This document shows positions 25,924 through 35,600 of a stretch of 64,000 bases of DNA, piece after piece. This stretch comes from Actinoplanes sp. DH11 (GTDB lineage: Bacteria > Actinomycetota > Actinomycetes > Mycobacteriales > Micromonosporaceae): the NCBI RefSeq assembly GCF_020873875.1, contig NZ_JAHWGU010000002.1, positions 124,001 through 188,000 on the forward strand, read 5' to 3'. The notes under the pieces are model-generated. The model was given only the letters and a program-made list of their open reading frames with translations. It made no database searches and was not told the DNA's origin. The stretch's first letter is position 1. Every line of letters begins with the position of its first letter. The translations under genes and the position numbers were made by a program.

Positions 25924-26997
25924 ATGCCGAATCCGATCGTGCGGCCGGTCCGCGACGCCCTGCGACGCGCCGCCGGCAACCGCGACCTGCGCCGCCGCAC
26001 ACCCCCGGCGATCCGGTTCGACCCGGCCGCCGCGGGCACCGGCACGATCTACTACCTGACGCCGGACGAGGCCTCCCCGGCCGGCGGCATCCGGGTCATA
26101 TACCGGCACGTCGACCTGCTCAACGCCGCCGGGCGCGCCGCCGCGGTGCTGCACGACCGCCCCGGCTTCCGGGTCGGCTGGTTCGCCAACGAGACTCGCG
26201 TCGTCTCCGCCCGCGACGTGACGCTCGGCACCGGTGACCTGCTGGTGGTGCCGGAGTTCTACGGCCCCGGGCTGGGCGCGCTGCCGGATGGGTGCCGCAC
26301 GGTGGTGTTCAACCAGAACGCGTACCAGACGTTCGACCGGGTGCCGTTCGGCACCACCGGGCCGGGGGCGCCCTACGCCGGTGTCGGCGGCCTCGAGGCG
26401 CTGCTCACCGTCTCGCAGGACAACGCCGCGCTGCTGCGCCACGCGTTCCCCGGCCTGCCGGTGCACGAGGCCCGGGTGGTCGTCGACGAGCGGCTGTTCC
26501 ACCCGGGCGACGCCCCGGCCGGCCGGCGGATCGGGTTCATGCCCCGGCGTCGCGCCCGGGAGCAGGAGCAACTGCTGCACATCCTGCGCAACCGCGGGGT
26601 CCTGGACGGCTGGGAACTGGTGCCGATCGACGGGCTCAGCGAGGCGCAGACCGCCGGCGTGCTGCGGACCTGCGCGGTGTTCCTGAGCTTCAGCGAGCGC
26701 GAGGGCTTCGGCCTGCCGCCGGCCGAGGCGATGGCCAGCGGCGCCTATGTGGTGGGTTTCACCGGTCTCGCCGGGCGCGACTTCTTCGACCCGGCGTACT
26801 GCGCACCGGTCGCCGAGGCCGACCTGCTGGCCTTCGCGGTGGCTGTGGAGGACGCGCTGCGCCGGCACCGCGAGGACCCCGCCGCGCTGACCGCGGCGGG
26901 GCGGGCGGCGGCGAAGCAGATTCACGCGCGCTACCACGAGGACGGCCTGCGCCAGGACCTGCTCGCCTTCTACGACACGCTGCGCCGGCCGAGCTGA
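25924..26997 (+). CDS. glycosyltransferase, GT4/GT1-like
   Basis: Protein of 357 residues with a C-terminal GT-B domain. ERE GFGLPPAEAMASGAYVVG (split here only by spacing) carries the EX7E motif that binds the donor sugar nucleotide. The N-terminal part begins with a basic helix, then IYYLTPDEASPAGGIRVIYR, giving a Gly-rich acceptor loop. ATG at 25924 follows GGTGGAG by ten bases. It is transcribed alone and converges with the esterase-like gene. It probably adds a sugar to the repeat unit; donor unknown. Confidence 0.82.
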   Translation: MPNPIVRPVRDALRRAAGNRDLRRRTPPAIRFDPAAAGTGTIYYLTPDEASPAGGIRVIYRHVDLLNAAGRAAAVLHDRPGFRVGWFANETRVVSARDVTLGTGDLLVVPEFYGPGLGALPDGCRTVVFNQNAYQTFDRVPFGTTGPGAPYAGVGGLEALLTVSQDNAALLRHAFPGLPVHEARVVVDERLFHPGDAPAGRRIGFMPRRRAREQEQLLHILRNRGVLDGWELVPIDGLSEAQTAGVLRTCAVFLSFSEREGFGLPPAEAMASGAYVVGFTGLAGRDFFDPAYCAPVAEADLLAFAVAVEDALRRHREDPAALTAAGRAAAKQIHARYHEDGLRQDLLAFYDTLRRPS

Positions 26998-27006
26998 AGC
27001 GGCCGG

Positions 27007-28194
27007 TCAGCCGATCCACGGAAGGCTGACGGCCAGGTCGAAGGCGTCCGCCACGGGCACCTCGGTCCACGAGTCCAGGACCCGCAGGCGCTGCGGCCCC
27101 TCCGCTGCGGCACGCAGCGGACGCAGGTCGGCCAGGGCGGCGCCCGGGTGTCCGGCCAGGAGGGCTTCGAGGCTTCCCGGCACCGGATCGGCCAGGTCCA
27201 CCTCGACGATCTCGACACCGGCCGGGTCGGCGGGCGCCGGTCGCCGGCTCGGGGTGCGGCCGGCCTCGGCGGTCACCGCGATGTTCCGGAAGCCGTCGCC
27301 GAGCTCGTCCGCCAGGTGGCTGCCGAGTACCGGGATCTCGACGTCGCCGAGCCTCAGCGGCACCCGTTGCAGGTGCGAGTTGGCGGCCAGCAGCACGACC
27401 CGGTGATCCCCTCCGGCCAGCAGGCCGAGGGTCGTCTCGGCCATCGCGGCGTCGCGGACGTTCGGAACGAGCGAGCCCGCGCACTGTGCCCGCAACGCCT
27501 GGTCGAGCAGGACGGCCAGGCGGAGCTCGTGCCGGGCGGTCGCGACGGCGAGCGGCCCCACCGAGCGGCGGTGCAGCGGGCGGTTCGCGTCGAAGCGTGC
27601 GGAGAGCTCGGCCAGCAGCACGGTCAGCTCGTCGCGGTCGGCCGCGGCCATGGAGCGGTAGGCGAGGAATGCCGGAACGGTGTGCGGTCCCGCGTACTTG
27701 CCGGCCTGCCCGCGGATCCGGTCCAGCAGGTCCAGCGCCCCGGGGTCGGCGATCGTGAGGTAGCGCCCGAGGCTGTCCAGCGCGGGCGTCATCGAGGCCA
27801 GGTCACCGGGCAGGTCGATGCCGACGAAACGGACGGGCGTGTCGCGACCGGCCAGGTCACGCAGCATCGCGAGGAACCGCTGTTCCTCGGGGAGCCGGCC
27901 GTGGCGGTACGTCATGCCCGCCCGGGCCACCTCGGCCGGCACCCCGTCGCCACCCTGGATCCACCGGTCCACGGACAGGCCTTCACTGAACCCGGACTCG
28001 ATCGCGACGACGGTGAAGCCGAGCCGCTCGACCAGATGTCTCACCAGGCGGTGGCGCAGCGCCCAGTACTGCGGTACGTGATGCGCCGATTCCCCGACGG
28101 CCACCACGCGGGCGTCGCCGAGCCGTGCCGCCAGCGGTTCGAGGGTGTCCTGGATCGAGGTCACCGGAATCGCCGTCCGAGGAGTCATGAGCAT
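27007..28194 (-). CDS. erythromycin esterase family protein
   Basis: Protein of 395 residues in the EreA/EreB (PF05139) family. VVAVGESAHHVPQYW (about 36) and VVAIESGFSEG (about 70) carry the Glu and His residues of the presumed active site, and LLAANSHLQRVPLRLGD matches the C-terminal conserved block. True Ere enzymes hydrolyse macrolide lactones, but most family members have unknown roles. Start: ATG at 28194 or 28188; upstream sequence in frame looks non-coding. It stands alone, facing away from the next glycosyltransferase. In this setting it could act on a polymer ester or on an antibiotic; neither can be shown. Confidence 0.8.
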   Translation of the reverse strand: MLMTPRTAIPVTSIQDTLEPLAARLGDARVVAVGESAHHVPQYWALRHRLVRHLVERLGFTVVAIESGFSEGLSVDRWIQGGDGVPAEVARAGMTYRHGRLPEEQRFLAMLRDLAGRDTPVRFVGIDLPGDLASMTPALDSLGRYLTIADPGALDLLDRIRGQAGKYAGPHTVPAFLAYRSMAAADRDELTVLLAELSARFDANRPLHRRSVGPLAVATARHELRLAVLLDQALRAQCAGSLVPNVRDAAMAETTLGLLAGGDHRVVLLAANSHLQRVPLRLGDVEIPVLGSHLADELGDGFRNIAVTAEAGRTPSRRPAPADPAGVEIVEVDLADPVPGSLEALLAGHPGAALADLRPLRAAAEGPQRLRVLDSWTEVPVADAFDLAVSLPWIG

Positions 28195-28526
28195 GAACCG
28201 TATCGACCGGCACCAGTGCGGCGGCCGGCACCCCGAAGGCACTGTCCACTGTCCACTGTGCGACATATGGCACGTACCACGCTGCGTGATCTTCAAGTGA
28301 CAATGCGCGATAACGTACATCCGGGTCAATATTCAACGCCCACTCGGGGGCATTCCTAACGGAACTGATAAGACGGCCTAATCGGGCATAGCACCTATAG
28401 TGGATCAAGATGACCGTCTAACTGAAACGGATGAGAGGATCCCGCCCGGAAAGACAGTGTTCCGACTTGAACGGATCCAGCACTGTTTCCATCGAGTCGA
28501 TGCGACCCAGGGGGACAGACGAGACG
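28195..28526. other. 332-base gap upstream of glycosyltransferase operon
   Basis: AT-richer than its surroundings. It lies between divergent genes and holds the best -10 hexamer of the area (TATAGT, 28396-28401). Otherwise no hairpin, repeat or RNA motif is obvious. Confidence 0.5.
28396..28401 (+). promoter_or_regulatory. possible -10 element (TATAGT)
   Basis: TATAGT fits the actinobacterial TANNNT consensus and lies about 125 bases before the glycosyltransferase ATG. The sequence 17-18 bases further upstream does not look like a -35 box. Confidence 0.35.
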
Positions 28527-29822
28527 ATGTCAAAAAATCCGCACGTCACCATTCTCATTGCCAACCTGCCGGCCGAACGTGACCGGCGGGTCATCAGGGA
28601 ATGCTTGACGCTGGAGGCCAGGGGCTTCGACGTGACGGTCATCGCGCCACGCGGTGACAAGAACCTCAAGGTCCTGCCCGGAAGCCGGAACACCCGGCTC
28701 AAGCCGTACCCGGTGAAGGTCTACGGCAGCGGGCTGCTCACGTTCGGCATCGAGTTCGGCTGGTCCTTCGCGTGCATCGCGACCCGGCTCGTCGGCGAGG
28801 TCCTGTCCGGGCGTGCGCACGCCGTGCAGGTCTGCAACCCGCCGGACGTCTACTGGCCGCTCGCGCTGCTGCTGCGCGCGATCGGCCGGCCGTGGGTGTT
28901 CGACCACCACGACCTGTGCCCGGAGGTTTACATCTCGCGGGGTGGCGAGCCCAACAAGTGGGTGCTGCGCATGCTCAACGCCCTGGAGTGGCTGACTCTG
29001 CGCACCGCCACCGAGGTGGTCGCCACCAACCAGTCGTTCAAGGACAACGCGGTCCGCAAGGGCGTGCACCCGGACAAGGTGACGGTGGTCCGCAACGGCC
29101 CGTCGATCACCGAGATCGCGGTGGACGGCGACCCCGAGGAGGTGACCGCGCCGGACGGTGTGAAGCGCGTCGTCTACCTCGGCGTCTTCGGCCCGCAGGA
29201 CAACGTCGAAGGTGTGGTCCTGGCCGCCGAGGAACTGATCCGCCTGCGTGGCCGCGGCGGCTGGAAGATGGTCCTGGCCGGCGACGGCGAGAGCATGCCG
29301 TCGGTGCGCGCGCTGGTCGCCGAGCGCGGCCTCGAGGACGTCGTGGAGCTGACCGGCTGGCTGAACGGCTCCGAGGTCGACACGGTGCTGCGCCAGGCCA
29401 CCGTGGCGATCCAGCCGGACCTGCCGACCCGGATGAACCAGCTCTCCACCATGGCCAAGACGGTGGAGTACGTGGGCCGCGGGCTGCCGGTCGTGGCCGC
29501 CGACGGGATCGAGACCCGGCGCACGCTGGGTGACGCCGGGGCGTACGTGCCGACCGGCGCCCCGCTGGAGTTCGCCGAAGTGATCAACGAGCTGCTCGAC
29601 GACCCGGAGCGCCGCCAGCAGATGCGCAAGCTGGGCCGCGACCGGTTCCTGAGCATGCTGTCGTGGGAGCACCAGGCCGGGCCGTACGCGTCGGTCTTCG
29701 AGCGGCTGCTCTCCAAGCGGCTGCGCGGCCGCACCGCCCCCGCCGCTGCCACCCCCACCACCGCCCGCATCCCGCGGCAGCGCACCGGCGCCGAGCAGCC
29801 GAGCCGGGTGGACCAGGCATGA
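28527..29822 (+). CDS. glycosyltransferase, GT4 type
   Basis: GT-B glycosyltransferase of 431 residues. The N-terminal domain has ANLPAERDRRVIRECLTL and NPPDVYWPLALLLRAIGRP followed by FDHHDLCPEV, typical of capsule and exopolysaccharide GT4 enzymes; the C-terminal domain has VYLGVFGPQDNVEG and ELTGWLNGSEVD. A Pro/Ala/Thr-rich tail of about 30 residues ends the protein. The ATG at MSKNPHVT lies after purine-rich sequence. It overlaps the next gene by ATGA and leads a three-gene operon with a GT2 enzyme and a deacetylase. Confidence 0.88.
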   Translation: MSKNPHVTILIANLPAERDRRVIRECLTLEARGFDVTVIAPRGDKNLKVLPGSRNTRLKPYPVKVYGSGLLTFGIEFGWSFACIATRLVGEVLSGRAHAVQVCNPPDVYWPLALLLRAIGRPWVFDHHDLCPEVYISRGGEPNKWVLRMLNALEWLTLRTATEVVATNQSFKDNAVRKGVHPDKVTVVRNGPSITEIAVDGDPEEVTAPDGVKRVVYLGVFGPQDNVEGVVLAAEELIRLRGRGGWKMVLAGDGESMPSVRALVAERGLEDVVELTGWLNGSEVDTVLRQATVAIQPDLPTRMNQLSTMAKTVEYVGRGLPVVAADGIETRRTLGDAGAYVPTGAPLEFAEVINELLDDPERRQQMRKLGRDRFLSMLSWEHQAGPYASVFERLLSKRLRGRTAPAAATPTTARIPRQRTGAEQPSRVDQA

Positions 29823-30679
29823 CGAGCATCGTCATCGCGGCGCACAACGAGGCCGCGGTCATCGGGCGGTGCCTGGACACGCTGCTCGCCGACGCGGCGC
29901 CCGGCGAGTTCGACGTCACGGTGGTCGCCAACGGCTGCACCGACGACACCGCGAAGGTGGCCGGTTCCCGGCCCGGCGTGCGCGTGCTCGACCTGGCCAC
30001 GCCCGGCAAGTCGAACGCGCTCAACGCCGGTGACGCGGTGGCCACCGGCTTCCCCCGGGTCTACCTGGACGCCGACATCGTGCTGAGCACCGCCGCGGTG
30101 CGGTCACTGACGGACGCGCTGCGGGCCGAGGGCGCGTTCGCCGCCACGGTCGGCCGCCGGCTGGTGCTCGCCGGCCGGCCCCTGGCGGTCCGCGCCTACT
30201 TCGCGGTGCACGGGCGGCTGCCGGTGTTCCGCGACGGACTGTTCGGGCGCGGCGTGGTGGCGCTCTCCGAGGCCGGCCGGGCCCGGTTCGACAGGTTCCC
30301 CGAGCTGGTCGCGGACGACCTCTTCCTCGACTCGCAGTTCACCGCGGCGGAGAAGCGTCACGTCACCGCGTACACCGCCGCGGTGGAAACCCCGCGCCGG
30401 ACCTCCGACCTGGTGAAACGCCTGGTCCGGGTGCGCGGTGGCAACTCGGCGATGCGCGCGGCGGCCGCACAGGGCGAGATCACCGTCCCGGTGCGCCCGG
30501 CGGCGCGGCTCTCCTGGCTCACCGACGTGGTCCTGCCCAAGCCGTGGCTGGCGCCCGCCGCGGTGGTCTACGTGGGGATCACGGTCCTGGCGGCGCGGGC
30601 CGCCAAGCAGGCCGGTGACGGCGGGGCCGCATGGGGCCGGGACGAGTCGTCCCGGCAGACGACCGGCGCGGATCGATAG
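29819..30679 (+). CDS. glycosyltransferase, GT2 type
   Basis: GT-A glycosyltransferase of 286 residues. It starts MTSIVIAAHNEAAVIGRCLD, a typical GT2 first strand, and YLDADIV gives the DxD metal/UDP-sugar motif. A hydrophobic segment near the C-terminus (WLAPAAVVYVGITVLAA) may hold it at the membrane. It is coupled to the upstream GT4 gene and lies six bases before the deacetylase gene. It should add one sugar to the lipid-linked repeat unit. Confidence 0.87.
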   Translation: MTSIVIAAHNEAAVIGRCLDTLLADAAPGEFDVTVVANGCTDDTAKVAGSRPGVRVLDLATPGKSNALNAGDAVATGFPRVYLDADIVLSTAAVRSLTDALRAEGAFAATVGRRLVLAGRPLAVRAYFAVHGRLPVFRDGLFGRGVVALSEAGRARFDRFPELVADDLFLDSQFTAAEKRHVTAYTAAVETPRRTSDLVKRLVRVRGGNSAMRAAAAQGEITVPVRPAARLSWLTDVVLPKPWLAPAAVVYVGITVLAARAAKQAGDGGAAWGRDESSRQTTGADR

Positions 30680-30685
30680 GACATC

Positions 30686-31354
30686 ATGGCGAACGACACG
30701 GTCATCAACATCTGCTTCCACGGCATCGGCACGCCGCAGCGTGAGCTGGAGCCCGGCGAGGACCGTTACTGGATCAGCGAGGACCTCTACCACGCGGTCC
30801 TCGACGAGATCCGCGGCTGGCCCTCGGTGCGGATCAGCTTCGACGACGGCAACGCCTCGGACGCCGAGATCGGCCTGCCCGGCCTGGTGGAGCGCGGCCT
30901 GAGCGCCGACTTCTTCGTGCTGGCCGCCCGGCTCGACAAGCCCGGCAGCCTGAGCACCGACCAGATCCGCACCCTGATGCGCGCGGGCATGACGATCGGC
31001 ACCCACGGCATGTGGCACAAGCCGTGGCGGGGCATGGACGAGGCGACGAGCGACACCGAGCTGGTCACCGCCCGCGAGCAGATCGCCGCGGTCACCGGCA
31101 CCGCCGTGGACACCGCCGCGTGCCCGCTGGGCCGGTACGACCGGCAGCTGCTCACCCGGATGCGCTCGCTCGGGTACGCCCGGGTGTTCACCAGCGACCG
31201 GCGGCGGGCCCGCGGCGGCGACTGGTTGCAGCCTCGGTACAGCGTGCGCCGCGACGACACCCCGGCGTCGCTGCGCGCCGAGGCGCTCGTCGGGCCGGGC
31301 GTGCTGACCAAGCTGAAGCTGGAGGCGGTCGGCACCATCAAGCGGCTCCGTTAG
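30686..31354 (+). CDS. NodB-type polysaccharide deacetylase
   Basis: Protein of 222 residues with the NodB homology domain. RISFDDGN near residue 50 gives the catalytic Asp and metal Asp, and IGTHGMWHKPW near residue 110 gives the HxxxH-type metal ligands. There is no signal peptide or membrane segment, so it may act in the cytoplasm on lipid-linked or nucleotide-linked sugars, as cytoplasmic EPS-locus deacetylases do. It ends the glycosyltransferase operon and is followed by a long hairpin. Substrate: probably an N-acetylated sugar of the repeat unit. Confidence 0.85.
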   Translation: MANDTVINICFHGIGTPQRELEPGEDRYWISEDLYHAVLDEIRGWPSVRISFDDGNASDAEIGLPGLVERGLSADFFVLAARLDKPGSLSTDQIRTLMRAGMTIGTHGMWHKPWRGMDEATSDTELVTAREQIAAVTGTAVDTAACPLGRYDRQLLTRMRSLGYARVFTSDRRRARGGDWLQPRYSVRRDDTPASLRAEALVGPGVLTKLKLEAVGTIKRLR

Positions 31355-31363
31355 GGACGCCCA

Positions 31364-31416
31364 GCAGTGACAACAACGCCCGGGACCTGTGCGGTCCCGG
31401 GCATTGTTGTCACTGC
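31364..31416. terminator. long bidirectional terminator hairpin
   Basis: GCAGTGACAACAA pairs with TTGTTGTCACTGC, and inside it GCCCGGGACC pairs with GGTCCCGGGC around a TGTGC loop. It lies between the convergent deacetylase and GT2 genes and overlaps the 3' end of the latter. Confidence 0.8.
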
Positions 31417-32360
31417 TTCGTGCGGTGCACCGTGTGCGGTCCGGGCGCTTCCCGCAGCCGCGCCGGGCTGATCAGGGCCCCGGCGGCCATCTTGCTGGGC
31501 TCCTTGCCGAGCGCCGCCCGGCTGGCCTCGCGCAGCAGCAGCGCCGCCCAGAAGCCGGCGGCCGGCACCGGGCCGTGCCGGCGGCCGTAGAGCCGCACCT
31601 TGTTCAGCGTCAGCAGCGTCCAGAGGCCGGGCGAGACCTTGGAGTCGCCCTCCAGGTGCACGGCCTTCGCGGCCGGCGTGAACCGGGTGGCGTAACCGGC
31701 GTCGCGGGCGCGCAGCGCGAAGTCGGTCTCCTCCGAGTAGAGGAAGAACGACTCGTCCCAGGGCCCCACCGCGTTCCAGCACTCGGCGCTGATCAGCACC
31801 GTGGAACCCTCGGCCCAGTCGGTGACGGTCTCGGCGGTGTAGAGCCGCTCGTCGGTGACCATCTCGCCGATCGCCGGGTAACGGCCGGCGCGCACCGCAC
31901 CCAGCACGGCGTCACCGAGCACCCGGCGGGCGGCCGGCTCGCGGCGCATCGTGTGGATGAGCTCGCCGTCGCCGTCGGTGAGCAGCGGCACGGCGATGCC
32001 GGTGCCGGGCTTGCGCAGGACCTCGAGAAGGGTACGGACGCAGCCCGGGGTGAGCCGCACGTCCGGGTTGAGCACCAGCACCGCGGTGAACGGGCCGGCC
32101 TTGGCCACTGCCGCGTTGATGCCCGCCGCGTAGCCGGCGTTGCGCCCCATCTCGACGACGGTGGCGTGCGGCGCGAGCCGGCGCACCGCGCCCACCGAGT
32201 CGTCCGCGGAGGCGTTGTCGGCGACCGTGAGACTCCAGTCCACCCCGGCCAGACCGGGGCCGAGCGAGGCGATGAGGTCCGGCAGCAACCGCTCGCTGTT
32301 GTAGGTGACGACGACCACGGCCACCGTCTCGGGTGTCACGGCCTCGGGCTTGCTGTCCAA
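31410..32360 (-). CDS. glycosyltransferase, GT2 (rhamnosyltransferase WbbL-like)
   Basis: GT-A glycosyltransferase of 316 residues. VAVVVVTYNSERLLPDLIASL opens the domain (in part), NAGYAAGINAA and LVLNPDVRL give the nucleotide and DxD-like motifs, and FLYSEETDFALRARDAGY is the acceptor/catalytic region typical of WbbL-like dTDP-rhamnose-dependent rhamnosyltransferases. The rml genes in the same locus would supply the donor. The start is TTG with GGGAG a few bases upstream; a GTG about ten codons later is possible. Confidence 0.85.
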   Translation of the reverse strand: MDSKPEAVTPETVAVVVVTYNSERLLPDLIASLGPGLAGVDWSLTVADNASADDSVGAVRRLAPHATVVEMGRNAGYAAGINAAVAKAGPFTAVLVLNPDVRLTPGCVRTLLEVLRKPGTGIAVPLLTDGDGELIHTMRREPAARRVLGDAVLGAVRAGRYPAIGEMVTDERLYTAETVTDWAEGSTVLISAECWNAVGPWDESFFLYSEETDFALRARDAGYATRFTPAAKAVHLEGDSKVSPGLWTLLTLNKVRLYGRRHGPVPAAGFWAALLLREASRAALGKEPSKMAAGALISPARLREAPGPHTVHRTKQ

Positions 32361-32690
32361 CTTGTTCTCCCAGTCTCGCGGACGGTCCCATCCTGCCGTC
32401 CCTCCCGGCCGCCCGGTACGGCCGGATGGTCATCGCCGGTGTCGGAAACCAGCGCTCGGTCGCGGCCCGCCCCGCGACCGCTGGCCGAACGGGCGGATCT
32501 CAGCGCCCGATCGGCCGCCGGGCTTCCGCCGCAAGGATCGAAAAGTGCCCCGGCCAACAACGGTGGTCGATCCGTGTCGTCTTTCCGGCAGCCAGCCCCG
32601 ATCATCGGGGAAATGATCTGATCGATGTCTTCACGCTGACGATGCCGGCGGCCGCACCGCGCGGTGGTGGTGGCCGGGGAGGCGGTTCCC
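32361..32690. other. 330-base gap upstream of the twin secreted-protein operon
   Basis: Lies between a leftward glycosyltransferase and the rightward giant secreted-protein genes. It contains a 15-base palindrome at 32596-32610, listed separately. No other structure was recognised. Confidence 0.5.
32596..32610. promoter_or_regulatory. 15-base palindrome, possible operator
   Basis: CCCCGATCATCGGGG is a perfect 7-base inverted repeat around a central C, followed by a second overlapping repeat (GATCAT with ATGATC at 32613-32618). It lies about 80 bases before the start of the secreted-protein operon. No -10/-35 pair could be assigned beside it. Confidence 0.35.
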
Positions 32691-35600
32691 GTGCGTAGTC
32701 CCTGGTCCCTGTCCTGGCGTTCGCTCCTCACCCTGCTTCTGGTCGCGGCCGGTCTGGTCGTGCTGCCCGGCGCGCCGGCGTCCGCCGACCCCTGCGCTCC
32801 CCTGCTCAATCCGGTGGCCTGCGAGAACAGCAAGCCCGGCACCCCGAAGAGCACCTGGGACGTGTCCGGCGCCGGCAGCACCGCGGTGCAGGGCTTCACC
32901 ACGCGGATGAGCGTCAACGTCGGCGAGACGGTGCAGTTCAAGATCAGGAGTACGGCGGCCTCGTACCGGATCGACATCTACCGGATGGGCTACTACGCCG
33001 GCAACGGGGCGCGGCTGATCACCACCGTGAACCCGGCCGGCACGCAGAACCAGCCCGCCTGCCTCTCCAACGCCTCCACCGGCCTGGTCGACTGCGGCAA
33101 CTGGGCGGTCTCGGCCTCCTGGGCGGTCCCGGCCGGCGCGGTCTCCGGCATCTACTTCGCCCGGCTGGTGCGCACCGACGGCACGGCCGGGGCCAGCCAT
33201 GTCGTCTTCGTGGTCCGCGACGACAGCCGCCACTCCGACCTGCTGTTCCAGACCTCGGACACGACGTGGCAGGCCTACAACACCTACGGCGGGAACAGCC
33301 TCTACACCGGGTCGCCGGCCGGGCGCGCCTACAAGGTCAGCTACAACCGGCCGCTCACCACGCGCGGCACCGGCCCGGAGGACGCGGTCTTCAACGCCGA
33401 GTACCCGATGGTGCGGTTCCTCGAGGCCAACGGGTACGACGTCAGCTACTTCTCCGGTGTCGACACCGACGCCCGCGGCCCGCTGCTGCTCAACCACAAG
33501 GCGTTCCTGTCGGTCGGGCACGACGAGTACTGGTCCGGCCGCCAGCGCGCCAACGTCGAGGCGGCCCGCGACGCCGGGGTGCATCTGGCGTTCTTCAGCG
33601 GCAACGAGGTGTTCTGGAAGACCCGGTGGGAGAACGCCACCGACGGTTCCGGCACACCGAACCGCACCCTGGTCAGCTACAAGGAGACACACGCCAACAA
33701 CAAGATCGACCCGTCGGCGGAGTGGACCGGCACCTGGCGCGACCCGCGGTTCAGCCCGCCGGCCGACGGCGGCCGGCCGGAGAACGCGCTCACCGGCACC
33801 GCCTTCGAGGTCAACGCCGGCACGGTGAGCCTGCGGGTGCCCGCGGCGGACGGCAGGATGCGGTTCTGGCGGGGCACCACGGTGGCCACGCAGGCCGCCG
33901 GCGCCACCGCGACGCTCGGCACCGGCACGCTCGGGTACGAGTGGGACGAGGACGCCGACAACGGGTTCCGTCCGCGCGGGCTGGTCCGGCTCTCCACCAC
34001 CACGGCGTCCGGCCTGGACGTGTTGCAGGACTACGGGTCGTCGTACGCCTCCGGCAGCGCCACCCACCACCTGACGCTCTACCGGGCGCCCAGCGGCGCG
34101 CTGGTCTTCGGCGCCGGGACCGTGCAGTGGTCCTGGGGCCTGGACAGCGACCACGACCGCGGCTCGGGGGCCGCCAGCACCCCGATGCGGCAGGCGACCG
34201 TCAACCTCTTCGCCGACATGGGCGTGCAGCCCGGCACCGTGCAGAGCGGCCTGAGCGCCACGCCCGCGTCCACCGACACCACCGGGCCGGCCGCCACGGT
34301 CACCACCCCGGCGGCCGGGGCGAGCGTGCCGGCGGGCGCACCGGTCACCGTGTCGGGCACCGCGGCTGACACCGGCGGCCTGGTCGGCGGGGTCGAGGTG
34401 AGCACCGACAACGGCGCCACCTGGCACCCGGCGAACGGGCGGGCGACCTGGTCCTACAGCTGGACGCCGCGCGGGTCGGGGGCCACCACGCTCCGGGTCC
34501 GCGCCGCCGACGACAGCGCCAACGTCGGTCCGGACGCGACAGTGCCGGTCACCGTCGGCGCCCGGACCTGCCCGTGCACCATCTGGGACCCGGCGGACGC
34601 ACCGTCGATGCCGGCCGACCCGGACCCGACCGGCACCGAGGTCGGCACCAAGTTCCGCGCCGACGTGGCCGGTCAGGTCACCGCGATCCGGTTCTACAAG
34701 GGCAGCCCCAACACCGGTACGCACGTCGGCCACCTGTGGACCGCGACCGGCACCCTGCTCGCCACCGCCACCTTCACCGGCGAGACCGCGACCGGGTGGC
34801 AGCAGGCGAACCTGTCCGCACCGGTGACGCTGACGGCCGGGGCGACCTACGTGGTCTCCTACTACGCCCCGAACGGCAGGTACGCGGCCGACGTCGGCTA
34901 CTTCGCCACCGAGGGGGTCGACAGCCCGCCCCTGCGTGCCCTGCGCGACGGGGTGGACGGGGTGAACGGCGTCTACCGGTTCGGCACCGGCTTCCCGACG
35001 GTGGCCTGGGAGTCGGCCAACTACTGGGTGGACGTGGTGTTCAGCCCCGGCGGCGGCACACCGGACACGACCGCGCCGGCGGTGACCGCACGCACCCCGG
35101 CGGCCGGGGCGACAGGCGTCCCGCGCGGCACCACGGCCGGCGCCACGTTCAGTGAGCCCGTGCAGACGGCCGCGATCGCGGTCAGCGCCGGCGGCAGCGC
35201 GGTGGCCGGTGCCACCGGTTACGACGCGGCGACCCGCACGGTGACGTTCACCCCGGCGGCTCCGCTCGCCGCGTCGACCGCGCACACCGTCACGGTCAGC
35301 GGCGCCAAGGACGCGGCCGGGAACACGATGACGCCCGTCACCTGGTCGTTCACCACCGCGGCGACGAGCACACCGCCGCCGACGACCTGCCCCTGCTCGA
35401 TCTGGCCGGCCACCGCCACCCCGGCGACACCGGCCGACTCGGACACCGCGGCGGTCGAGGTCGGCACCCGGTTCCGCAGTGACGTGGCGGGCACCGTCAC
35501 CGGGGTCCGCTTCTACAAGGGCAGCGGCAACTCCGGCACGCACGTCGGCCACCTGTGGACCACGACCGGCACCCTGCTCGGCACGGCCACGTTCGGCGGG

